60,017 bases of DNA, taken from NCBI RefSeq assembly GCF_900167045.1, contig NZ_FUXJ01000019.1:1-60017 (forward strand), written 5' to 3'. Every line of letters starts with the position of its first letter. Positions within the stretch are counted from its first letter, which is position 1. The notes under the pieces were generated by a model that saw only the letters and a program-made list of their open reading frames with translations, had not been told where the DNA came from and did not search any database. The DNA comes from Legionella maceachernii. Its GTDB lineage: Bacteria; Pseudomonadota; Gammaproteobacteria; Legionellales; Legionellaceae. Made by a program: the position numbers and the translations under genes. Shown here piece after piece: positions 19,025 through 26,666 of the stretch.

Positions 19025-19706
19025 TCCTTCATTAATTGAACTCCATCAGGTGGTTAAAACCTATTCCATTGGGGGAGTCAGTACGCAAGTTCTCAAAGAG
19101 GTTTCGCTGACAGTCAATGAAGGGGAGCTGCTTGCCATTGTCGGGGCCTCAGGTTCTGGCAAATCCACCTTGATGAACATTGTCGGTTTATTGGATAAAG
19201 CAGATAGGGGGCATTACTTGCTGCGAGGGAGCAATGTTGCTGGGCTAAACGATGATGGATTAGCGATTTTACGCAATCAAACCATTGGTTTTGTGTTTCA
19301 GCAATTTAATTTGTTGCCGCGGTTTAATGCAAAACAAAACGTGGCTTTACCTTTAACTTATCGTAATGTCCCGCCTGCAGAAATGAATGAACGAGTCGCT
19401 TGTGCCCTTGCACGGGTAGGGATGCAAGCGTTTGCTGAACATCGCCCCACGCAATTATCGGGTGGACAGCAACAACGCATCGCCATTGCGCGTGCCTTAG
19501 TGGGAGAGCCTAAGGTGATTTTAGCTGATGAGCCGACAGGCGCTTTGGATTCGCGCACAGGCAGTGAAGTGATGAATTTATTTTTAGCGCTCCACAAGGA
19601 AGGGCGTACCATTATTTTGGTAACCCATGATGAACAAGTTGCTTCACAATGTGCAAGACGCATTACTTTGGCAGACGGGCAAATTATTGCAGAGAGTAGG
19701 CGATGA
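19017..19706 (+). CDS. ABC transporter ATP-binding protein, MacB/LolD type
   Basis: 229 residues from ATG 19017, preferred over an upstream start at 18963 because the family begins with SLIELHQVVKTYSIG. Walker A is GASGSGKST near residue 42, the Q loop is VFQQFNLLPRF, the signature is LSGGQQQRIAIARAL, Walker B is VILADEPTGALD and the switch His is in LVTHDEQVA. It powers a mechanotransmission-type tripartite pump with the permease encoded at 19825. In many MacB systems ATPase and permease are fused; here they are separate genes. Confidence 0.9.
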   Translation: MTSPSLIELHQVVKTYSIGGVSTQVLKEVSLTVNEGELLAIVGASGSGKSTLMNIVGLLDKADRGHYLLRGSNVAGLNDDGLAILRNQTIGFVFQQFNLLPRFNAKQNVALPLTYRNVPPAEMNERVACALARVGMQAFAEHRPTQLSGGQQQRIAIARALVGEPKVILADEPTGALDSRTGSEVMNLFLALHKEGRTIILVTHDEQVASQCARRITLADGQIIAESRR

Positions 19707-19721
19707 GTAGAAAAAGCCATT

Positions 19722-19803
19722 GTCGTCCTGAGCGTAGCGAAGGACCTCCCAGACTCAATGACTGCCAAGCGTTGAGAGGTCCTTCGCTTGCCCTCAGGAT
19801 GAC
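19722..19803. repeat. Palindromic repeat inside the efflux operon
   Basis: An 82-base element whose arms GTCGTCCTGAG...GCGAAGGACCTC and its complement are about 85 percent complementary over 27-28 bases. Related sequence occurs at 59893-59973 and 59983-60017. It separates the ATPase gene from the permease gene. Confidence 0.75.
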
Positions 19804-19824
19804 AGGCTTTCTGAGGGCGTATTG

Positions 19825-21018
19825 ATGACTTTACTTAGCCATTTCCAACAAGCGTTAGCGAACTTGGCTGCTGCAAAATTGCGATCTTTTCTTGCAGTAC
19901 TGGGTATTTTAGTGGGAACAGCTGCAGTAGTGGCTTTGATTAGTTGTGGGCAATTGGCAACGGAAAAAGCACTCGCTCAATTTAAAGCGCTTGGCACCGA
20001 TCTGCTGGCGATTTCCGTGTACGAAAAAAACCCGAATAAATCGAATAATGGTGAGAAGCAGATCCCTTTGCGTGTTTGGCGACAAATACCTGAGCAAATT
20101 CCCAATGTTTTACGCATCGCGCCTTATGGTACGGGTTATCAACCGATTAGTTTTGAAGGAAAAACGCTTCAGGGCGCAATTATTGGTGCGGATGAGTCTT
20201 TAGCCAAAATTATTAATATTCAACTCGCGCGTGGTCATTTTGTTTCTTTTGTCGAATCGTTTGAGCATTTCTGTGTGATAGGCGATACCTTGGCACATAA
20301 AATAACGGAAGTTACCTTCGAAGATCCGCTTGGTAAGCAATTGCGTATCGGGCAAACCCTTTATACGATCATCGGAATAGCTCATCCCTGGAAAGAAAAC
20401 GGCTTTTTTAATGAAGACATTAATCAATCGGTCATCATTCCCATAGCGGGCATGGCCTTAGTCAGTAAAGACAATAAAATAAGTAATGCCGTCTTACTGT
20501 TAAAACCCGATAGTCCCATTGATGAGGTAATTGCCCAAGTGAGGCAAATTTTAATGGCGCAAGCGCCCACGTTGAGCTTTTTTCCTCGGAGTGCTAAGCA
20601 AATCATTGCCAGCATGGAAAGCCAAGGCCGTATTTTTACGCTTTTACTGGCGGTGATTGGCAGCATTTCCCTGTTAGTGGGGGGAATTGGCGTTATGAAT
20701 GTCATGCTGGTTTCAGTCAGTGAGCGTAAAAAAGAAATCGGTATACGTAAAGCGGTGGGTGCAAGGAACACCGAGATTCAAACGCTTTTTTTGGTTGAAT
20801 CGGTCATGCTTTCGCTTTTAGGAGGTGTTTTGGGGGTGATATTGGGATTGGTTTTTACACGCATCGTCGCTTATTTTAGTGGTTGGTCATTTACTGTTTA
20901 TTTTATGCCCCCTTTAGCAGGATTTGCCGTATCCGTGGCAACGGGTGTTTTTTTTGGTTTTTACCCGGCAAGGCGAGCGGCAAAACTGGAGCCCATGGTT
21001 TCTTTACGCAGCGAATAA
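19825..21018 (+). CDS. MacB-like ABC transporter permease
   Basis: 397 residues from ATG 19825 (TTG 19822 is an alternative). One N-terminal membrane helix (LRSFLAVLGILVGTAAVVALI, split here by the reading limit of the helix) is followed by a large periplasmic domain of about 220 residues and three C-terminal helices, starting near IFTLLLAVIGSISLLVGGIG. The conserved MLVSVSERKKEIGIRKAVGA loop that couples to the ATPase and the terminal FYPARRAAKLEPMVSLRSE are present. This is the FtsX/MacB permease topology. The substrate is unknown; macrolides, peptides or siderophores are possible by family. Confidence 0.9.
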   Translation: MTLLSHFQQALANLAAAKLRSFLAVLGILVGTAAVVALISCGQLATEKALAQFKALGTDLLAISVYEKNPNKSNNGEKQIPLRVWRQIPEQIPNVLRIAPYGTGYQPISFEGKTLQGAIIGADESLAKIINIQLARGHFVSFVESFEHFCVIGDTLAHKITEVTFEDPLGKQLRIGQTLYTIIGIAHPWKENGFFNEDINQSVIIPIAGMALVSKDNKISNAVLLLKPDSPIDEVIAQVRQILMAQAPTLSFFPRSAKQIIASMESQGRIFTLLLAVIGSISLLVGGIGVMNVMLVSVSERKKEIGIRKAVGARNTEIQTLFLVESVMLSLLGGVLGVILGLVFTRIVAYFSGWSFTVYFMPPLAGFAVSVATGVFFGFYPARRAAKLEPMVSLRSE

Positions 21019-21037
21019 AAGCCCAAGGAGATTTTAA

Positions 21038-21892
21038 ATGGTATTGGATAAATTTAAGCATTCCTTACAAAAACTGGCAATTCCTGCTTTATTATACGGG
21101 ACAGCCTGGAAGGAGGAGCGCACCGCGGAACTCACTTTGACTGCCTTAAACGCGGGATTTGAAGGCATTGATACGGCCAACCAGCGCCGACATTACTTTG
21201 AAGAAGGGGTGGGATTAGGCATCCAGCAGTTTTTAAAAAGCAGTGGGAAAACACGAAAAGACTTGTTTTTACAGACCAAATTTACGTTTGCAAGCGGTCA
21301 GGATCACCGAAAGCCTTATGATGAATCCGCTTCTTTTAGCGAGCAAGTTAAGCAATCTTTTGCCAGTTCGCTAAATCATTTGCAGACTGATTATATCGAT
21401 TCGTATATTCTGCATGGTCCGCTTTATAGGCAAGGAATAACCGAAGGCGATTTGGAAGCTTGGCAGGCGATGGAGACTTTATGCCGAAGTGGGCAGGTTA
21501 AATTTCTAGGTATTTCGAATGTTAACTTAAGCCAACTGGAAGTGCTTTGTCAAAACGCATCGATTAGCCCTAGTTTTGTGCAAAATCGTTGTTTTGCTAT
21601 CACAAAATGGGATAAAAAAATAAGGGAATTTTGTGCCGAAAAAGGCATTATTTATCAAGCCTTTTCATTGCTAACTGCGAATCAAGAATACCTTTTCAAT
21701 CCATTAATGCGCAACTTAATGACTAAGTACAATTGTACCATTCCACAAATTATCTTTCGTTTCGCTTTGCAAATAGGGATGCTCCCTTTGACGGGCACCA
21801 CCCAGCTTCAGCACATGCAAGATGATTTAGCCTTGCTTGATTTTGAGCTTAATAAAAAAGAACTGGAACAAATTGAGGCGATTTGTCAGTAA
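21038..21892 (+). CDS. Aldo/keto reductase family protein
   Basis: 284 residues, starting 20 bases after the permease with AAGGAG upstream. The TIM-barrel signature is readable: GFEGIDTANQRRHYFEEGVG contains the catalytic Asp and a displaced Tyr (canonical members have DTAxxY), LQTKFTF the Lys, and DSYILHGP the His. KFLGISNVN and TGTTQLQHMQDDL are the later family motifs. The four-residue insertion between Asp and Tyr is unusual. It would reduce carbonyl groups with NADPH; the substrate is unknown. It may be the last gene of the efflux operon. Confidence 0.82.
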   Translation: MVLDKFKHSLQKLAIPALLYGTAWKEERTAELTLTALNAGFEGIDTANQRRHYFEEGVGLGIQQFLKSSGKTRKDLFLQTKFTFASGQDHRKPYDESASFSEQVKQSFASSLNHLQTDYIDSYILHGPLYRQGITEGDLEAWQAMETLCRSGQVKFLGISNVNLSQLEVLCQNASISPSFVQNRCFAITKWDKKIREFCAEKGIIYQAFSLLTANQEYLFNPLMRNLMTKYNCTIPQIIFRFALQIGMLPLTGTTQLQHMQDDLALLDFELNKKELEQIEAICQ

Positions 21893-21935
21893 ATCCAAAA
21901 AGTTAAATGAAAGTCAGAGTAATTTCCGTCAAGCC

Positions 21936-21962
21936 CCGGGTACAGGTATAGCTGTACCCCGG
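21936..21962. terminator. Candidate bidirectional terminator hairpin
   Basis: CCGGGTACAG and CTGTACCCCGG form a ten-base-pair stem with one bulge and a short loop between the convergent genes ending at 21892 and 22022. No long T tract follows, so activity is uncertain. Confidence 0.45.
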
Positions 21963-22021
21963 CGGGGAATCGAGTTGATCTTGAGTTATACGTCAGCGCT
22001 ATTTTAATATAAGTGGCGTAA

Positions 22022-22990
22022 TTAACTTAACTTAAGCCCTTCTACATTCTCATAAAATTCGTCATCCGATACATAGACGCATTCTTGCATAGCGAGCTTT
22101 TCTTTTCGTAACTCAGCAATAAACTCACTTAAAGTAACCCCTCTTTTGATTTCCCAGTCTTTAATCATGAGACCGAGCTCACCTTGAGCTAATACCTCTA
22201 AATGAGCAATTTCTGCAGTCGAACTTGAGTTTAAAAAAGTCAACAGATGATTTACTACCTGAAGAGAAGTGAGATCGGTTGGTTGTTTTAATTCCGGTTC
22301 TTTCCCTTTCTCAGAGTTCAAGGAATTGACAAGAAAAGATAAGGCAACCAATGGCGTTTCGGGTTTGCTCTCAGAAGCGTTTTCTGAGTTTTCTTGCAAT
22401 TGTTTATAAGCATTGAGTGTATTTCGCAATTCTGCCACGACTGAAGGTTGATGCGCTTTTTTAAAAGTCAAATGGGGAGCGTCTTTATCGACAAAATAAC
22501 TATGAAAATATCCTAATCCCATGGATTGTAAATAACATTTTTCTGAATCATCGTAATAGTGATATTCAGCGCATGGGGGAAGGGCAGTACAAAGGGATTT
22601 GAGTATCTCATTTTTACCCTCTAAGAAGAGTGCTTTGACGTGAAACTCATAGTTCTCCAGCAAAGGTGTTGCAATAATGAAAGGTTGTGAACGATCGCGG
22701 AAGTAAATTTTAGTTAATTGGTGATGTTCGAAGGAGAGCACTTCGGTTTTTTCTGTTTCAATGTCTGCTTCATTTAATTTAAACAAGGGTAAAAAATACG
22801 ATAGCACATACCCCGGATCTTTATGAAAAGTCGCTACTGCGCAAAACCGTTTGTTATTATGAGTAACTTTGCCATCCAAGCCAGATTTGGTATTGGTCTT
22901 AGGCTCATAAATCTCTTGATTTCCAGCTGTATGATGAATAGTAATGGTTTGATCAAAGTCCCAAATATCAAGTATCGGTAGAGGGTACAT
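22022..22990 (-). CDS. HAD-like protein, candidate type IV secreted effector
   Basis: 322 residues. The N-terminus has IWDFDQTITIHH, which matches motif I of haloacid-dehalogenase-like hydrolases (D11, D13, T15). Later HAD motifs are not obvious, although KFYF-type hydrophobic strands occur. There is no signal peptide or membrane helix. The C-terminal twenty residues are acidic and end in a short hydrophobic-basic tail (ENVEGLKLS), the composition seen in many Dot/Icm substrates. The gene lies alone, in the same orientation as the larger effector-like gene. Phosphatase activity and translocation are inferences. Confidence 0.5.
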   Translation of the reverse strand: MYPLPILDIWDFDQTITIHHTAGNQEIYEPKTNTKSGLDGKVTHNNKRFCAVATFHKDPGYVLSYFLPLFKLNEADIETEKTEVLSFEHHQLTKIYFRDRSQPFIIATPLLENYEFHVKALFLEGKNEILKSLCTALPPCAEYHYYDDSEKCYLQSMGLGYFHSYFVDKDAPHLTFKKAHQPSVVAELRNTLNAYKQLQENSENASESKPETPLVALSFLVNSLNSEKGKEPELKQPTDLTSLQVVNHLLTFLNSSSTAEIAHLEVLAQGELGLMIKDWEIKRGVTLSEFIAELRKEKLAMQECVYVSDDEFYENVEGLKLS

Positions 22991-23161
22991 TAGCGTAAGT
23001 GTCCTAAAATAAATTAAAAATTGAAAAAAAGATATACTGTATGCTGAATATCTTGCCTATTGAATGTTACATAGATAGTTGACTATTTGTCAAATAGTAA
23101 AAAATATAGTTAAATCAATCAAATAATTATCATAATGGTGATTTATTTGTAATGGCTCACG

Positions 23162-23198
23162 CTTCTCTTCTACGATTCCGTGAAACGTAGAAGAGAAG
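23162..23198. terminator. Perfect 13-bp stem-loop after the 1040-residue gene
   Basis: CTTCTCTTCTACG (23162-23174) pairs perfectly with CGTAGAAGAGAAG (23186-23198) across an 11-base loop. It lies 20 bases beyond the minus-strand stop at 23218 and is likely its terminator, although a T tract is missing. Confidence 0.5.
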
Positions 23199-23217
23199 GT
23201 TCCCTGTTGATAGCCAC

Positions 23218-26200
23218 TTAATTAACCAAAATAGGAGGAGGCTCCATAAAGAGGGCGGTTTCTGAGGTTTTTTCGGTCAATTGATCGGAGTTTGGCATCC
23301 ATTTTTGCGCTAATTCTTGCTGTCTAGCAGTTACGTCATAGCTAAATAAAGGGTGTTTACCCGCAGCAGCTCGTGCGCCTAAGATAAAAAGCCCTAATCC
23401 AAAGCATAAAATACTAACGAGAACCAATACATCAGCCACAAAGCGTTTCTTTTTATCACGATGAGTAAATTCATTTTCCGCAGTCTTTATGATTTCAGTG
23501 GCTTGTTCCTTGAGGCTTTTATCAGATAAACGAATGCCTAAGGCTTTGGTGTAAAATTGGTTAACTTCCCTAATATATTGTTGATCGTTAGGATCTTCAG
23601 CTGTTTTTCTATCATGAAATTGCTTTATCGTGAGCAAATCCTGAGCCACTTCTCTTGTTAAAACCGTTTTGTTAGTCGTTTCAATGGCGTTCCACAATGC
23701 TTGGTCTGATATTGCTTCTGCCATTAATTTTTTAGACATCACTGGATTAGATTGTATACGTCGGAAGACTTTCTCAACCTGTTCTACCGAATAATTTGGT
23801 GTTACTCTCTGATTGAGGCTAACGGCTTGGTAGAGGTCCTGATTTTGTTGTAATTGATCAAATACCGCTTGATAACTCCCTTTTATCGAAGTCGGGAGTT
23901 GTTCAAATAAACTTTTCAGAGGTTCAAATTGAGCAATTTTATCAGCTAAAGCTTGTACCTGCTTGAACGCTTCAAAAGATTGCAGATAAAGTACTTCTTT
24001 ATGGTAATCGTCATGCTTGGTTTGATAGATTCCCTTTAAGTCAGAAGGCAATTTCTCAAAAGCGTCGTGTAAATTCCTAAAGGCATCAATTTTTCTTGAG
24101 CCCGATACAGTATGATACACACGCTCCTGTGCAAGATAAAACTCGTTACTCGCTTTCCATTGGCTTAAGAGAGTAGAAGCGAGGGCAAATTCATTTTTGA
24201 GTTCTGCTTGAAGGTATAAAGGCAAGGTGTCAATTCTTTCCTCAACACTGTGTAATAAATCTTCTTTTTCGGATAAGGAAATGGTTTGATGAAACTGAAG
24301 CAATATTTCTCGGCATTGCAATACATTGTTGCGTAACGTTTTTAAAGCTAGCATTTTTTCTTTGGGACTGTCAGTGCGGTTCCCAAAGGTACTGTCAGAG
24401 TAGGCTCCTTCGGTTTTATGCCAAAAAAGGTCGTCACTGATAATACGGGCTACTAGTGGGCTTAATTCGATGTCTTGGAGCTCAGCAGAATATAATTCTT
24501 CTAAGCAGATGGTAAGTAATTGATCACCACTCATCTCTTCAAGCTCTTTAGCAGTGAGGGGATAAAAGAATAAGCCTTTATAACGTTGGCTTAGTTCTTC
24601 ATTTTCTTCCTCTAAAGTGGTTACCGAGGCGTCAATTGCCGTGTTGGTTTCAAACAATTTGTTAATTGCATCAGAGGCTTTTTTAAATTCCTGTAGCTGG
24701 TGTTTAAGGTTTTCTTTCCACATTTTGATGTCACTAGCGAATTCTTTTTCCGCATTTTTAGTCCTTTGTAAGCTCTTGATTAACGTCATAATATCTTGTG
24801 CATTTTGCAGTGCAGTGACGACTTTTAACCAAGCGGAAGGTTGAGCTCCTTCATGCGTCTTGCAGTACTCTCTTTCTTCTCTACAGTAATTTTCATCCAG
24901 TTTATCGTAATAGGCAAACCGGTCGGCGGCGTGGCGGCCGGGTGCTGCAAATGCATAGAGATGCCGTAAGACTGCACCCTCACGGTATTGCGGGACATAG
25001 GCGTAACCCGTATCTGCTTTCTTATCGAATGCTTCTTTCGATGGGGCTAAGAGATTAGATGAAGACTTGGGATTATGCTGCCATATATTATATAAATCGC
25101 TTTGTCGCGCTAAAACAGAGAGGTAATGATTATAATCCTTAACCAATAAATCATAATCAATTCGGTTGAAATCGATTGGTGTTTTGGTCTCAGCAAACAG
25201 TTTACCCCATGCGTCCAAACGGTCTGGAAACGAAACCGGTGTTTTCATATCCAAAGCAGTTTCCAGAGGCAAGACCTCTTCAGTCTGCTCTTCTAGAGTT
25301 CCTTGCCCAGAGGTTGTAGGATTCGACGTGCTTGGAATAATAATACTCTCATAGACCGATGCCGATGATTGCACGAGATGAGGTGCTTCTTGCAATTGGC
25401 CTAGTTTATTTAAGCGCAAGTTTAAGGTTTCTGCGTATTGGTCAATGACGCTTTGACAATTGCCTTCTGGACCAAAAGTGGCAGTCTTAAAGCCAGGAAT
25501 GCCCATATAGTCCGCTAACTCGTCTAATACTTTCTGATTATTCTGTAGTAGATCGGGGGGCAGTTCTTTAAAAACTTTAGTAATAACGGTTGTAAAATCA
25601 CCCCCTACTGTCTCAGAGAGTTCTCTTGCATGGGTCGCTATACGCGGAAAGAGTCCTTTAATATTGCGGTAATTAGCAAGATAGCCTTTAGTAAACCAAG
25701 CATGCCCCTTTTTATATTCCAAGGGAGTAAGAATGTCCTCATTATTTTCTGGCTTAGCAAAGTCGCGATTGGCGGCACCATTATCAATGCCACAAAATTG
25801 TTTGATGTCTGCACCTTCATTGGTGGTGTAACCGCTCTTTTTGAAAACACCAATATTACCGCTGTGCGCACCACTGAAATTGGAGACTAAGATATCGAGC
25901 ATAAGGACTAAGGATAGGCCGAAGTAGACCCCTTGCTTAGTCAGGGTAGGATAAAGGCTAGGGCCATAAAGCATTTCATAAAGGGGATTGCGATCGGAGC
26001 CATCTTTGTATCCGGTTCCTATTAGTTTGAAGAGCTCGTCGAATTCTTCGCAAGGCTGAATCAGGGCATAGCTGCCATCTTCACACTGAATGAAGTCGGC
26101 ACAAATTAAAGAACGATGGTATTTTTCATCAATGAGTTTTCTGTTTTTAAGCTCTGTAAAAAACCGACCGATCAAGCCCTCGATAAATAATTCCCTTTGA

Positions 26201-26340
26201 TCCGCTGGCTTTTTAATAAAATACCTCTTTTTAGGCTCTCCCTCGGTCTCATAAAAACCATCGACAGGATTTCTATTTTTACCCGCAGTTTTGTCTTTGA
26301 ACTTAATTAATTTTTGCTTGTCGTATACAAATGTAGGCAT
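23218..26340 (-). CDS. Large effector-like protein with lipid-kinase-like N-terminus
   Basis: 1040 residues. The first 330 residues resemble the N-terminal kinase-like domain that I associate with Legionella LepB and related Dot/Icm effectors: FIKKP at 41-45 (possible ATP lysine), SYALIQP near 90, SGAHSGNIGVF at 156-166 as a catalytic-loop candidate and GIDNGAANRDF at 184-194 as the metal-binding segment. Residues 400-960 are mainly helical and coiled-coil. One membrane segment, ADVLVLVSILCFGLGLFIL, lies near 968-987, followed by a short tail. This suggests a host-membrane-anchored effector. There is no signal peptide. The domain assignment is from memory of the motif pattern, so it is tentative. 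Confidence 0.5.
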   Translation of the reverse strand: MPTFVYDKQKLIKFKDKTAGKNRNPVDGFYETEGEPKKRYFIKKPADQRELFIEGLIGRFFTELKNRKLIDEKYHRSLICADFIQCEDGSYALIQPCEEFDELFKLIGTGYKDGSDRNPLYEMLYGPSLYPTLTKQGVYFGLSLVLMLDILVSNFSGAHSGNIGVFKKSGYTTNEGADIKQFCGIDNGAANRDFAKPENNEDILTPLEYKKGHAWFTKGYLANYRNIKGLFPRIATHARELSETVGGDFTTVITKVFKELPPDLLQNNQKVLDELADYMGIPGFKTATFGPEGNCQSVIDQYAETLNLRLNKLGQLQEAPHLVQSSASVYESIIIPSTSNPTTSGQGTLEEQTEEVLPLETALDMKTPVSFPDRLDAWGKLFAETKTPIDFNRIDYDLLVKDYNHYLSVLARQSDLYNIWQHNPKSSSNLLAPSKEAFDKKADTGYAYVPQYREGAVLRHLYAFAAPGRHAADRFAYYDKLDENYCREEREYCKTHEGAQPSAWLKVVTALQNAQDIMTLIKSLQRTKNAEKEFASDIKMWKENLKHQLQEFKKASDAINKLFETNTAIDASVTTLEEENEELSQRYKGLFFYPLTAKELEEMSGDQLLTICLEELYSAELQDIELSPLVARIISDDLFWHKTEGAYSDSTFGNRTDSPKEKMLALKTLRNNVLQCREILLQFHQTISLSEKEDLLHSVEERIDTLPLYLQAELKNEFALASTLLSQWKASNEFYLAQERVYHTVSGSRKIDAFRNLHDAFEKLPSDLKGIYQTKHDDYHKEVLYLQSFEAFKQVQALADKIAQFEPLKSLFEQLPTSIKGSYQAVFDQLQQNQDLYQAVSLNQRVTPNYSVEQVEKVFRRIQSNPVMSKKLMAEAISDQALWNAIETTNKTVLTREVAQDLLTIKQFHDRKTAEDPNDQQYIREVNQFYTKALGIRLSDKSLKEQATEIIKTAENEFTHRDKKKRFVADVLVLVSILCFGLGLFILGARAAAGKHPLFSYDVTARQQELAQKWMPNSDQLTEKTSETALFMEPPPILVN

Positions 26341-26666
26341 TTAACTCGTCTCAGAAAACTTAAAAACTAAATGATAATGAATTAAGCTTAAGAGAGTCTT
26401 AAGATAGAATGAAATTATGTAATTATAGGTGTTAATAATGAATGCTTTTTTCATTGATATGATATATTAGACGAATTTGAGAGTAATGTCTCTGAAACCT
26501 ACTCATCATGAAATAAATGATAAGGATATCGTGATAGAAAATGCAGAACAATAGCATCATGTTTTAAAGCAAGAGTCTGTGGGGTGGTAATGCTAATATT
26601 AACTAAGAGCTCGCATCTTCTTGAATGGAATCGCCTAAAATGAATTCAAAATAGGATGCTCTGGAT
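26341..26666. other. Intergenic region between effector gene and NRPS-PKS
   Basis: This 326-base A+T-rich region holds the divergent promoters of the effector-like gene and the NRPS-PKS. A direct repeat resembling a PmrA box is at 26382-26405. No ribosome-bound ORF or clear sigma70 promoter facing the NRPS-PKS was recognised; TATGATATATTAG near 26458 is a weak -10 candidate. Confidence 0.4.
26382..26405 (-). promoter_or_regulatory. PmrA-box-like direct repeat upstream of effector gene
   Basis: On the minus strand the sequence CTTAAG-ACTCT-CTTAAG-CTTAAT has TTAA cores spaced eleven bases apart, the geometry known for PmrA boxes in Legionella. It sits 42-65 bases before the start of the 1040-residue gene. 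Binding is inferred. Confidence 0.3.
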
